This document shows, in pieces, positions 7,985 to 16,665 of a DNA stretch of 64,000 nucleotides; the stretch's first letter is position 1, and each line of letters opens with the position of its first letter. The notes beneath the pieces were generated by a model. The model was given only the letters and a program-made list of their open reading frames with translations, did no database searches and was not told the origin of the DNA. Origin of the DNA: Ktedonobacter racemifer DSM 44963 (GTDB lineage Bacteria > Chloroflexota > Ktedonobacteria > Ktedonobacterales > Ktedonobacteraceae); assembly GCF_000178855.1 (NCBI RefSeq), contig NZ_ADVG01000002.1, positions 1,674,001 to 1,738,000 of the forward strand, written 5' to 3'. The translations under genes were made by a program, and so were the position numbers.

Positions 7985-8935
7985 ATGACAGAAGAACAGA
8001 CCCTTTCAGCTCCCCTCGGCTTTCTGGGCATCGATGGTGGTGGAAGCAAAACGCTGGCCATCCTGGTTGATGAACAGGGCCGCGAACTTGGGCGTGGGCA
8101 GGCTGGCAGCGCGAACTATGCCAATGTCGGGCTTGAGCAAGCCAAAGCAAGCATCTACCAGGCTGTGGCTGCGGCCCGTGCCCAGGCGCCAGGTGCAGTT
8201 GAGGTGCGTAACGCTTGGATTGGGCTCGCGGGCATCGATACCCCCCAGGCGCGCCACGACTTCACGCCTCACCTGCGCGCACTGGCTCCCCACGTGCTCT
8301 TGACCAATGATGCTGAGCTGGGGCTAAGTGCCCTGCCTCAGGCCGTTGGCATCGTCCTCATCGCTGGTACAGGCTCCATCGCGCTTGGACGTGACCTGCA
8401 TGGCAACATACAACGTAGTGGTGGCTGGGGGCACCTCCTTGGAGATGAAGGGAGCGGTTACGCACTGGGGCAGCAAGCCCTACAGGCCGCTGTACGCGCC
8501 GCAGACGGGCGTGGACCCGCCACCACCTTAATGCACCGCATCCTGGAGCGCTGGCAGCTCACCAATCCCTATGATCTGATTTCCCACATTTACCCTCTGG
8601 GTGATAAAGCCATAATTGCTCAACTCTCTACCTGTGTCCTGCAAGCTGCACGCGAAGGAGATGCCGTGGCCAAAGAGATCGTTCACCATGCTGCTGAAGA
8701 ACTCGCGCTGGCCGTCAGTGCAGTCTATAAGAAGCTGGACTTTGCGGGACAGCCACTGGCCGTGGCATTGTGTGGTGGCTTACTTATACACGAAGAGGCA
8801 TTTCGGCAGCAGGTCATAGAGCAACTCAACCAACGCCTCACGCTTGGTGAGATCGCGCTTGTGGATGAGCCTGCACGCAGCGCGGCTCAGGGGGCAAGTA
8901 ATCTTACGAGCACCACTCATTGGCAACAGGCCTAA
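7985..8935 (+). CDS. BadF/BadG/BcrA/BcrD-family ATPase, probable N-acetylglucosamine kinase
   Basis: Actin-fold sugar kinase of 316 residues. It has the phosphate-binding stretch FLGIDGGGSKTLAILVDEQG near the start, AWIGLAGIDTPQ, the second phosphate loop IAGTGSIALGRD, and GGWGHLLGDEGSGYALGQQA, typical of N-acetylglucosamine/glucosamine kinases in this family. It would make the N-acetylglucosamine-6-phosphate that NagA uses. The ATG at 7985 is preferred because CAAGGAG lies seven bases before it. The gene follows the regulator by 35 bp and is probably in the same operon. Anhydro-N-acetylmuramate or N-acetylmannosamine as substrate is possible but less likely. Confidence 0.85.
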   Translation: MTEEQTLSAPLGFLGIDGGGSKTLAILVDEQGRELGRGQAGSANYANVGLEQAKASIYQAVAAARAQAPGAVEVRNAWIGLAGIDTPQARHDFTPHLRALAPHVLLTNDAELGLSALPQAVGIVLIAGTGSIALGRDLHGNIQRSGGWGHLLGDEGSGYALGQQALQAAVRAADGRGPATTLMHRILERWQLTNPYDLISHIYPLGDKAIIAQLSTCVLQAAREGDAVAKEIVHHAAEELALAVSAVYKKLDFAGQPLAVALCGGLLIHEEAFRQQVIEQLNQRLTLGEIALVDEPARSAAQGASNLTSTTHWQQA

Positions 8936-8950
8936 ATGCTGAGTAGCATG

Positions 8951-9040
8951 GCCGACGCTGCAAAAGCACGCGTCTACATATAATGGTACGAAGCATGCTT
9001 CGTACCATTATATGTAGACGCGTGCTTTTGCAGCGTCGGC
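8951..9040. repeat. Perfect 90-bp palindrome between convergent genes
   Basis: The two 45-base arms meet without a loop at 8995/8996 and are exact reverse complements. It lies between the kinase gene and the convergent SIS gene, so a transcript from either side would fold into a 45-bp hairpin. There is no T-run. Its inner part, GCACGCGTCTACATAT, recurs in the hairpin at 11250-11305. Confidence 0.95.
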
Positions 9041-9049
9041 TGCCTAACT

Positions 9050-9832
9050 CTATACTGGGCGGATACGATCGGCGTAGTACTGGACCAGGCGGTTATTGCG
9101 TTCCATTCCTCCTGGTACATTGGCGGAGAGATAGACTGGGGCCTCCAGTCCTTGTTCAAGCAAGAGGGCAATAATACCCGCGGTCAACATCTGGGCTATA
9201 AGCGCACCTGTGACGGAAGAAATAGCGCAGGCGGTACTGCCATCGGGTAAGGCCAGCAAGGCATCGCCGAAGGGTGCCTGGTTATCGATGACGAGGTCGG
9301 CAAGCTCATAGAGCTTCTTGCCAGAGGGATGACGAGCAGGGGACTGGTGCGTATGGGCCAGCGAGGTGACTGCCAGCAAGGTGTGGCCTCGCTGCTTCAC
9401 CTGTTGCGCCACCTCAACAATAGCGGCATTTCCACCAGAATTTGAACAAATAAGAAATAGATCCTCAGGCTCAATATGGTAACATCCAAGCAACTCTTTA
9501 CCGGCCTGGAGATCGCGCTCGATATCAGGATGCATCACCACTTCAGGGGACCACCCCGCGCGTAAGGCCAGGTCCTCCAGATCCAGCCGATTCACAGGGA
9601 CCAGCCCACCAGCCCGGCCAGCCAGTTCCATGGCGAAGGCGCGTGAATGGCCTGTCCCATAGGTATGGATCACGCCACCACGCGCCAGGCAGGCAGCACA
9701 CAGGCGCGCCGCCTCCCGCAAACCCTCCATCTGCGTTTGCTGTAAGCGTGTAACACTCCGCATCGCCTCCTGCCAGTAACGCTCCATGCTCACGCCAGTC
9801 GAAGCATCATTTACTTCTCTCTGTTGACTCAT
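9050..9832 (-). CDS. SIS domain protein, UPF0309-like
   Basis: Cytoplasmic 260-residue protein with one SIS (sugar isomerase) domain: GGVIHTYGTGHSRAFAMELA, then the phosphosugar-binding LFLICSNSGGNAAIVEVAQQ, KQRGHTLLAVTSLAH and ALLALPDGSTACAISSVTGA. The overall pattern resembles the uncharacterised UPF0309 group and, more distantly, MurQ-type etherases. Its place at the end of an amino-sugar locus suggests a phosphosugar isomerase or etherase, but the reaction is not known. The ribosome site before 9832 is weak; an internal ATG at 9787 is an alternative start. A MITE separates it from its likely promoter. Confidence 0.8.
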   Translation of the reverse strand: MSQQREVNDASTGVSMERYWQEAMRSVTRLQQTQMEGLREAARLCAACLARGGVIHTYGTGHSRAFAMELAGRAGGLVPVNRLDLEDLALRAGWSPEVVMHPDIERDLQAGKELLGCYHIEPEDLFLICSNSGGNAAIVEVAQQVKQRGHTLLAVTSLAHTHQSPARHPSGKKLYELADLVIDNQAPFGDALLALPDGSTACAISSVTGALIAQMLTAGIIALLLEQGLEAPVYLSANVPGGMERNNRLVQYYADRIRPV

Positions 9833-10376
9833 AAAACCTCTGCTTCTGGAACCCCCTGCGCTTGAGCCCTGTCACTTATACACAAATATGCGATCTTGAG
9901 AAAGAACACGGAAGCGATGCGCTGCAGGTGCCTCGTTTTTCCCCACACGAGAGGTGACACTCTTTCGGTGAAAACGTCGCTTGTCTCGCCAAGCTGAAAG
10001 CACATCATTATGCACCAAGGGGCGTTTTTTTCAACACCTTTCCCTCGCATCATTCTGAGGATCTTCTGCAAACTTTCATATTTGTGTATAAGTGACAGCG
10101 CTTGAGCCAGGGGTTCCTGACACATTGTCCTTCTCTTCCTTACAGTAAGGGAACCTACAACATAATGCTCTTAGTATACGTTATCCTTCACAGCTTAACG
10201 CATCCTTTCGCACCGTTAGCGCGTGATAAGAGTAGCGTAATATATTGCACTTGCCTTAGAAGGAATACTTTCAACATTTAGACATCAATGTATCTTTTCA
10301 GAAATTCTCGCTTATAAACATTTCCCTTAGGCATAGAGAGAACTTATGAAATGATATTAATAAAGGAGTGACTCTC
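9833..10376. other. Divergent intergenic region with MITE
   Basis: 544 bp between the SIS protein (-) and the DUF1206 gene (+). The MITE and its target duplication fill 9859-10108. The remaining 270 bp must hold the DUF1206 promoter; no further structure was seen. Confidence 0.5.
9869..10098. mobile_element. 230-bp MITE with Tn5/IS50-like ends and 10-bp target duplication
   Basis: Perfect 22-bp terminal inverted repeats (9869-9890 and 10077-10098) begin CTGTCACTTATACACAA, matching the IS50 outside end at 16 of 19 positions. The element is flanked by a direct duplication CGCTTGAGCC at 9859-9868 and 10099-10108. Target duplications of 9-12 bp are usual for IS4/IS50-type transposases. The 186-bp interior encodes no recognisable protein. 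Each end contains TTATACACA, a DnaA-box-like sequence, as does the IS50 outside end. It lies between the SIS gene and its upstream region. Confidence 0.88.
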
Positions 10377-11243
10377 ATGACACAAATGAAAGGGCATATT
10401 AACCAGGCAAGCCAGGATATGGGTGACGCCGCCAAAGACGTGGCCTACAGCAAAGGCATGACCGTCTTCGCCCGTATTGGCTACGCCGTGCGCGGTATTG
10501 TGTATGTCTTGATTGGCCTACTTGCCATTGAGCTGTCGGTTGGACACGGTGGCAAAACAACTGATCAGACAGGAGCCCTTCAAACCATCAACCAGCAGCC
10601 ATTTGGCAGATTCTTGCTGGCAGTGGTCGCCATTGGTCTCTTTGGTTATGCCATCTGGTCTCTTTTTCAGGCCATTCTAGACACAGAGCACAAGGGGAAA
10701 AAGACCATGGGCATCATTGGCCGCATTGGCTATGCCATTACCGGCATCTCGTATGGCCTGCTTGCCTACGGCGGCATTCAGACAGTAATGAGCGGATCCA
10801 GCCACCAGTCAAGCTCGACACAGCATACCCAGGACTGGACGGCGCGCCTGCTGCATACAAGCTTTGGCGTGCTTCTGCTCGTGCTTGTTGGTATCATTGT
10901 GATAGGTCTGGGAGGGTACCTCTGTTTCAGGGCCTATAAAGCAGATTTCGTCAAACATCTCTCGCTCTACAAAATTCAGCCAAATATTCGCAAAATGGCG
11001 GTGTTCGCGGGACGCTTTGGCTATGCCGCGCTGGGTATTGTCTTTGTGATTATCGGCATCTTCTTATTCGTCGCCGCGATCCAGCATAACGCCTACGAGG
11101 CCAAAGGTCTGGATGGGGCCTTACAGGTACTCTCTCAGCAACCATTTGGCGCCTTTATGCTGGGTGTTGTCGCGCTGGGCATGCTCTCCTATGGCGTCTA
11201 TTCCTTTGTTGAAGCACGCTATCGCCGCATTGGTGTAAGGTAA
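10377..11243 (+). CDS. DUF1206 family membrane protein
   Basis: Integral membrane protein of 288 residues, function unknown. It consists of three repeats of a two-helix unit: about residues 30-105 (IGYAVRGIVYVLIGLLAIE, then QQPFGRFLLAVVAIGLFGYA), 118-200 (IGYAITGISYGLLAYGG) and 215-288 (FGYAALGIVFVIIGIFLFV, then QQPFGAFMLGVVALGMLSYG). The G-x-x-x-G-I-x-Y/F and QQPFG signatures are those of DUF1206. The ATG at 10377 follows AAAGGAG by eight bases. Single-gene transcription unit ended by the hairpin at 11250-11305. The sequence gives no clue to ligand or pathway. Confidence 0.9.
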   Translation: MTQMKGHINQASQDMGDAAKDVAYSKGMTVFARIGYAVRGIVYVLIGLLAIELSVGHGGKTTDQTGALQTINQQPFGRFLLAVVAIGLFGYAIWSLFQAILDTEHKGKKTMGIIGRIGYAITGISYGLLAYGGIQTVMSGSSHQSSSTQHTQDWTARLLHTSFGVLLLVLVGIIVIGLGGYLCFRAYKADFVKHLSLYKIQPNIRKMAVFAGRFGYAALGIVFVIIGIFLFVAAIQHNAYEAKGLDGALQVLSQQPFGAFMLGVVALGMLSYGVYSFVEARYRRIGVR

Positions 11244-11249
11244 GCCACC

Positions 11250-11305
11250 CTGTCAAAGCACGCGTCTACATATGATAGTTGATATGTAGACGCGTGCTTT
11301 GACAG
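11250..11305. terminator. 24-bp perfect stem-loop between convergent genes
   Basis: Arms 11250-11273 and 11282-11305 with an 8-base loop. It shares 19 exact bases (AAAGCACGCGTCTACATAT) with the 90-bp palindrome at 8951-9040. Its place, 7 bp past the DUF1206 stop and 26 bp past the convergent stop, suggests a two-way terminator. Confidence 0.75.
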
Positions 11306-11330
11306 CATCGTACCTAGTATGCCCTCCAGG

Positions 11331-12245
11331 TTAGAGATCTGGATGCACCAGTGCGCTCACAGCCCCTTCATAGCTCGCCAAAAGCTGGGACAAATCCTGC
11401 AATAAGCGTCCCACCCGGTTCATTTGCGCAATGATTTCACTCCGCTTCTGCAAATCATTGCGCAAATTTTCTTCGAGAAATTTTAAAAAGACCATCGCAT
11501 CCTTAACATGCAAATAGAGCACACCTTTTTTAGCATTCATTTGCAGGTGCTTCTCATACACCTGGGCCAATTGTGCCAATTGCGGGCTGGCGGGTAATCT
11601 GGGCATGGCTTCAATGTTCTCCATGGTATCCTGTCGTGGAAGTGAGGAGAGTTCTTCGGTATGGGACTGGGGTTCGTGCATCTCCAGGGTTTCAGATAAG
11701 GCACGCACAAACTCCAGAAACATATAATATAGGTCGGCAATAAAGCCACGGACGCGATGAAGCGCATCCTCGACAGAGTGCTGCTGGTTCTGGGGCAGTT
11801 GCCCCTCCGCTTCTGGGTCAGTGGTAGCCTGGATTTCATCCAGCGTTGCCATAACCTCATTGAAGCGCACCACGAATGCATCGAGAGTATTGCCATTGCC
11901 CATATGCAAATATGTGCTATATACGCGATAGAGCGCCTCCAGGTGAGGTTGCGCTCCGGCAGCCGTAAACGCTCCCTGGTTCTGCTGGGCAGGGATCGCC
12001 AAAGAAGGTGCCGTCATTTGAGGCGAGACAGGCATTGTGCTTGTATCCTGCTCCTTTGGTGCGTGGGTTGCGGCCAGTGGACCCCGTAAAAACTGGAGCG
12101 TCTTCTCAATATCCGAAGCCAGTTCCACACGCTGCTCCTCTCGCAAGACAGCGTTGTATTTCACCATACTGAGGCACGCCAGGACTGTCGCGATTGCGTG
12201 CTCCAATTGTGACATTGGGGGCTGCGGTAAATTATCCCGCATCAT
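11331..12245 (-). CDS. Hypothetical protein, mostly alpha-helical
   Basis: No family recognised. The 304-residue product looks soluble. An N-terminal helical part (MSQLEHAIATVLACLSMVKY) is followed by a low-complexity linker (residues 75-100), a central helical block around EALYRVYSTYLHMGNGNTLD, a second acidic linker, and a C-terminal helical block (LAQVYEKHLQMNAKKGVLYL, RVGRLLQDLSQLLASYEGAV). The central and C-terminal blocks look alike (LYRVYSTYLHM versus LAQVYEKHLQM), suggesting an internal duplication. It follows the zinc-ribbon protein by 20 bp and is probably co-transcribed. GGGAGG lies about ten bases before the start. Confidence 0.7.
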   Translation of the reverse strand: MMRDNLPQPPMSQLEHAIATVLACLSMVKYNAVLREEQRVELASDIEKTLQFLRGPLAATHAPKEQDTSTMPVSPQMTAPSLAIPAQQNQGAFTAAGAQPHLEALYRVYSTYLHMGNGNTLDAFVVRFNEVMATLDEIQATTDPEAEGQLPQNQQHSVEDALHRVRGFIADLYYMFLEFVRALSETLEMHEPQSHTEELSSLPRQDTMENIEAMPRLPASPQLAQLAQVYEKHLQMNAKKGVLYLHVKDAMVFLKFLEENLRNDLQKRSEIIAQMNRVGRLLQDLSQLLASYEGAVSALVHPDL

Positions 12246-12265
12246 GCAATGCTGCCCTCCCTTTT

Positions 12266-14650
12266 TTAACCCAGAACATTTAAGACAATAGTAATAACCT
12301 GTGGACTGCCTTTGATGCTGGCGCCGTTGCTGTCATAGGCTGTCAACGTCACATGTCCCCGGTAGGTACCTAAGATTTTTCCCGCAGAGTTCACGGCTAT
12401 ACTTAGCTTGTTTCCGCCACTCGTATTACTTCCCGTCGTAGAAGAGAGCGAAATCCAGGATGCGTCAGTACTCGCGTTCCAGGTCCCACCACAGGCACCT
12501 GTACTGGCGAGAGCAATCTCCTGTGCCTGCGGAGTCGTATCCAACAAGGTGGCCTGGAATGTCAGCGTGCTCGGCGAGGCACTAAACGTGCAGGATTGCA
12601 CTGTTTGCTGGGCAACGATGAGATTGATCGCGACCGTTTGTGGACCACTTATCACGGCCTGGCCAGCGTTATCCGTCGCCGTGACCTGGACCTGGGTAGT
12701 ATAGCTACCAGCGGCAAGACCCGCAGCGGTAACACGGACAGGAATATCGACAGAGCTACCTGCATCCAATGCTCCCTGAAGTGTCTGTATTAGCAGCCAG
12801 GATGCGCCACCAGTGATTTGCCAGGAGAGACCTGCTTGCCCAGTATTAGCCAGGCTAAGACTCTGTTGCGTACTACTGGCCTGACCCGGCGAAAGCGTAA
12901 ACGAAAGGTGAGTAGGTGTAACCACCAGAATGGATGTTGTCTGTGGCCCCGTGGGCAGAACTGTCGCTTGCACACTGACCATCTGACTTGATTGCGCAGT
13001 CTTCAGCACAAAGGAGCCTGTATACATCCCGGGTGCCAGCTTCGTGGCATCCACGGTCAATGCCATATCCGTCGAGCTCTGCGCATCTAGAGTTCCTTGC
13101 GCCGGGCTGATCGTCAGCCAGTCGCTCTGCGAGCTGGCCTGCCAGGACAATTTCGCATGACAGCCAGTGGGGACATGCAAGCTCAACTGGTGCGGAAGAG
13201 TCATCTGTTGCCCAACGCTCACGCGCGCCATGATACTTGTCACGCTGGGGCGCACTTCACAGGGTGGGCGCACCACCAGGGAGAGCGCGATAGATTGCGG
13301 GCTGTTCAACGCCTTCTGGTCTGCCTGGAAAGAGATAATGCCGCTATAGACATCGGTAAAGAGCGACTGACTATGCATAGATAGGTGAACAATTTCGGTT
13401 TTACCGGGTGCGATATTCCCCATCCTTGGGTCTACATGCAACCACTCTATACGCTGCTGAAAACCGGACTCCTCAGAGAGCGAAGCTAGTTGCACCTGGC
13501 TAGCAAGCGACCAATGAAGTTGTTTATTGCCTGTATTGGTAATCTTCAGGGTGCCTTCCACTGCATCAGTCGCGCCATCAAAGGTGCTGGCTGCAATCGC
13601 TGGTGGAGATACCGTCAACACAGGACCCGGGTCGCCTGGCAAAGGCTTTACCGTCATTTTCACCGTTACCTTTTGCATGCCACCTGTACTGGCCATAATC
13701 AGCAGCGATCCCTTATATTCGCCAGGCTGTAGACCTGCACGAGAGACGGCCAGGAAGATAGTCTGGCCATCACTAAAGGTACCGAAGGTTGGTGTAGTAA
13801 ACAGCCAGGCTGGCTTGACATTGCCAATCGTCCACGAGATAGTTCCCCCACCTGTATTACGTAGACGCAGGGATTGAATAGAGTTTGAGCCTTGTAAGCT
13901 CGCTCCCATATCAAGCGTGGTCTGGCTCAGTTGCAGACTGGGTGGCTGAACCGCGCCAACCACATGCAATGTGGCATGGGCAACATTACGTGTGGTGGCA
14001 TCCTCAGCCTGTACAATATGCTCTCCCGCCTCCCAGTTTGCATCAATCCGCAAGCGCACCCTCGCCTTCCCGGCTTCATCGATTTGCACATAGTTATCGG
14101 GTTGATTGTGGGGGAGCGCTAGTGTCTGAAGCAGGCGCACCGCGACCTGCATATCACGCGTGATACGCACATGGGCACGAGGCGTAAAGCTGCTCAGGCG
14201 CAACTCGATTGTCTCTCCATGCGCGACCACGCTCTTCTCCAAAACCAATGCAGGCTGGGCACTCCCTCCCTGACCCAACCGAAAATAGAAAAAGGCCAGT
14301 GCCCCATCAGCAAGTGCCAGCAGCAGCAAGACGGCAGCAATGATTCTCCAATGTCTGCGCACCCATGTGCGTCGGTATGCGGGACGAGGCGTTGTCGGAA
14401 CCAGGCTAGAAGGGAACATATGCTCCGCGGAGATCGGCGACAGCTCTGACAACGCAGGTGTCACTGGTAGCTTCGGCAGTGCAGATACTGGCGGCTTCGC
14501 GGGCGAAAGAACATGCCCTTGTGTACCAGCCGAGAAGAATGTAGATGAATGCTCCTGCCCTGGAGAACTCTCCAAGAGAGCGATCTGGCATTTTTGACAG
14601 AACGCGACATCATTCGCACATGGATTGTTACATCGGAGACATTGATGCAT
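12266..14650 (-). CDS. Zinc-ribbon, single-pass membrane protein with BACON/Ig-like repeats
   Basis: 794 residues. The N-terminus is a zinc ribbon with two CxxC pairs (MHQCLRCNNPC and VAFCQKCQ). Then come a Pro/Ser-rich linker, basic residues and one membrane helix (WRIIAAVLLLLALADGALAF, about residue 120), which places the remaining 650 residues outside the cell. That part holds at least four tandem beta-sandwich units with the recurrent pattern L-T-x-T-N-T-G-x-x-x-L-x-W, for example RLRNTGGGTISWTI, KITNTGNKQLHWSL and SLANTGQAGLSWQI, each followed by W-L-x-x-x-P-x-x-G-x-L/F. This is the BACON-type domain, often carbohydrate-binding. ATG 14650 follows CAGGAG by nine bases. Function is probably surface binding; ligand unknown. 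Confidence 0.8.
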   Translation of the reverse strand: MHQCLRCNNPCANDVAFCQKCQIALLESSPGQEHSSTFFSAGTQGHVLSPAKPPVSALPKLPVTPALSELSPISAEHMFPSSLVPTTPRPAYRRTWVRRHWRIIAAVLLLLALADGALAFFYFRLGQGGSAQPALVLEKSVVAHGETIELRLSSFTPRAHVRITRDMQVAVRLLQTLALPHNQPDNYVQIDEAGKARVRLRIDANWEAGEHIVQAEDATTRNVAHATLHVVGAVQPPSLQLSQTTLDMGASLQGSNSIQSLRLRNTGGGTISWTIGNVKPAWLFTTPTFGTFSDGQTIFLAVSRAGLQPGEYKGSLLIMASTGGMQKVTVKMTVKPLPGDPGPVLTVSPPAIAASTFDGATDAVEGTLKITNTGNKQLHWSLASQVQLASLSEESGFQQRIEWLHVDPRMGNIAPGKTEIVHLSMHSQSLFTDVYSGIISFQADQKALNSPQSIALSLVVRPPCEVRPSVTSIMARVSVGQQMTLPHQLSLHVPTGCHAKLSWQASSQSDWLTISPAQGTLDAQSSTDMALTVDATKLAPGMYTGSFVLKTAQSSQMVSVQATVLPTGPQTTSILVVTPTHLSFTLSPGQASSTQQSLSLANTGQAGLSWQITGGASWLLIQTLQGALDAGSSVDIPVRVTAAGLAAGSYTTQVQVTATDNAGQAVISGPQTVAINLIVAQQTVQSCTFSASPSTLTFQATLLDTTPQAQEIALASTGACGGTWNASTDASWISLSSTTGSNTSGGNKLSIAVNSAGKILGTYRGHVTLTAYDSNGASIKGSPQVITIVLNVLG

Positions 14651-15034
14651 CAAAACACTCCTGAAAGGCACTATAACCACCAACCCCAATCAAGGTCTCA
14701 CCTGGAAGCGCTCTAGTTTCTTGAGAGCGCGAGCAGCTTATTTTTTAATATGCAAGATAATTGCTCTTCCCTATTCTACATTGGATAAGTATAATTCTCG
14801 AATTTTTACCCCATTGGTCATGTTCTTGCATATGCAGTTCTACAAGATCCCTATACGCAAATATACAACATTACCTGTTACACAATGTATACTTAGGAAA
14901 ATATATTTTTTATCTCCTTACCGGTGTATTCGCCGCAAGGAGAAAGAAATGGGTGTTCCTCACCCTGACAGGAGGAGGTCCTTCTGCACTTCCTCTTTTT
15001 TACCAGCTGAACCACAACAGCGAAGGAGCTATGT
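14651..15034. other. Divergent promoter region upstream of the acyl-CoA synthetase
   Basis: 384 bp, AT-rich in the first half. Near the synthetase start a small stem GGGTG-TTCCT-CACCC (about 14951-14965) and a weak GAGGA/TCCTC pairing followed by TTTTTT (about 14990-15001) could form a leader attenuator; support is weak. No ORF is credible. Confidence 0.35.
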
Positions 15035-16612
15035 ATGACGGAGAAAGTCTATCGCACAGAGTTGACACCTGTCAGTTTCCTGGAGCGCAGTGCGCTCATT
15101 TTCCCTGAAAAAGTAGCTGTTATTCATGGTCAGCGTCACTACTCCTACCTGCAATTTGCGCAGCGTGTTTACCGCCTGGCTGCGCAATTACGGGCGTATA
15201 GCCTCCATAAGCACGACCGCGTTGCCTTCTTGTGTCCAAATATTCCACCCCTACTGGAGGCACATTATGCCGTGCCAGCCGCAGGCGGCATTCTTGTCGC
15301 AATCAATACGCGCCTGAGCTCCAATGAAATCAATTTTATCCTGCAACATTCTGGCGCCAGCTTTCTCTTTGTGGATAATGAGCTCTATCATCTCGTGGAG
15401 CAGCTCAACCTCGACGCGCTCCAGGTAATACGTATCGCCGACGATGGCACTGACGACGATCCATACGAGCAATTTCTGGCCCAGGGCAATCCACACCCCC
15501 TGCATAGCTGGCTGGTTGATGAAGAGGAGACTATCTCCATCAACTATACCTCCGGGACAACCGGCAACCCCAAAGGCGTGATGTACACCTACCGGGGCGC
15601 CTATCTCAACGCGCTTGGTGAAGTCATCGAAACAGGCTTGAATAGCGAGAGCATCTACCTCTGGACACTGCCTATGTTTCACTGCAATGGCTGGTGCTTT
15701 ACCTGGGCAGTGACGGCTGTGGGGGCCACCCATGTCTGCCTGCGCAAGGTAGAGCCGGAACAGGTGTGGGAGCTCCTGGAGAACCAGAGCATTACTCACT
15801 ATAATGGCGCTCCTACCGTCCAGATCTTTCTGGCCAACCATCCCAAAGCTCATCCGCTCTCGCGTCCCGTGACGGCGACTATCGCGGGTGCGCCTCCCTC
15901 GCCCACCTTACTGGGACAGCTCAAAAGCCTGAATATTCGCCCACTTCATGTCTATGGCCTGACCGAAACCTATGGCCCCTACACCGTCTGTGAATGGCAC
16001 GAGGAATGGAATATGCGCTCAGAAGAGGAACAGGCAGCCCTCCTGGCGCGACAGGGACAGGGCTATGTGACCGCGGAGCAAGCGCGTATCGTCAATCCAG
16101 ATCTGGGGGACCTGCCCAAAGATGGGAGTACCATGGGTGAGGTCGTCATGCGTGGCAATAACGTTGCCAAGGGCTACTATGGCAACGAACTGGCCACAGA
16201 GAAGGCCTTTGCTGGCGGTTGGTTCCACTCGGGAGATATCGGCGTCTGGCATGAAGATAACTATATTGAATTGCGTGATCGCGCCAAGGATGTGATTATC
16301 TCAGGCGGCGAGAATATCTCTACCATCGAGGTCGAGCAACTCATCGCCCGTCATCCAGCGGTACTTGAATGCGCAGTGGTTGCGATCCCCGACGCCACCT
16401 GGGGCGAGCGTCCCAAGGCCTTTATAACGCTTAAACCTGAAAGAGAGGCCACAGAGGAGGAGATCATTGCCTTTTGCTGGGAACGCCTGGCCCATTTCAA
16501 ATGCCCCACAGCAGTAGAATTTGGCCTCCTCCCCAAAACCTCAACTGGCAAGGTGCAGAAATATGTGTTACGCGAGCAAGAATGGCAGGGGCATGAGAAA
16601 CGCATCAACTGA
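15035..16612 (+). CDS. AMP-binding acyl-CoA synthetase (fatty-acid CoA ligase)
   Basis: Adenylate-forming enzyme of 525 residues that activates a carboxylic acid to an acyl-AMP and then an acyl-CoA. Motifs in order: the ATP loop YTSGTTGNPKGVMYTY (about residue 170), A5 at YGLTETYGP, the A7 Asp at FHSGDIGVWHEDNYIEL, A8 at RAKDVIISGGENIS, and the catalytic Lys in PKTSTGKVQKY near the C-terminus. It resembles medium/long-chain CoA ligases; chain length cannot be told. GAAGGAG precedes the start. It is convergent with an HTH-GAF regulator; a second acyl-CoA synthetase lies 1.4 kb away. Confidence 0.93.
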   Translation: MTEKVYRTELTPVSFLERSALIFPEKVAVIHGQRHYSYLQFAQRVYRLAAQLRAYSLHKHDRVAFLCPNIPPLLEAHYAVPAAGGILVAINTRLSSNEINFILQHSGASFLFVDNELYHLVEQLNLDALQVIRIADDGTDDDPYEQFLAQGNPHPLHSWLVDEEETISINYTSGTTGNPKGVMYTYRGAYLNALGEVIETGLNSESIYLWTLPMFHCNGWCFTWAVTAVGATHVCLRKVEPEQVWELLENQSITHYNGAPTVQIFLANHPKAHPLSRPVTATIAGAPPSPTLLGQLKSLNIRPLHVYGLTETYGPYTVCEWHEEWNMRSEEEQAALLARQGQGYVTAEQARIVNPDLGDLPKDGSTMGEVVMRGNNVAKGYYGNELATEKAFAGGWFHSGDIGVWHEDNYIELRDRAKDVIISGGENISTIEVEQLIARHPAVLECAVVAIPDATWGERPKAFITLKPEREATEEEIIAFCWERLAHFKCPTAVEFGLLPKTSTGKVQKYVLREQEWQGHEKRIN

Positions 16613-16665
16613 TTGACATACACATGTTTTTTTTGACTTGCCCCCTCGCGCCTGCGGCGCTCACG

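Noticed and set aside
9869..10098. TTATACACA sequences as an origin of replication
   Set aside because: There are only two, and they are the ends of the MITE, as in IS50; no cluster is present.
9829..10125. Minus-strand frame of 98 codons through the MITE
   Set aside because: It reads through both terminal repeats and the target duplication, so it is a by-product of the insertion.
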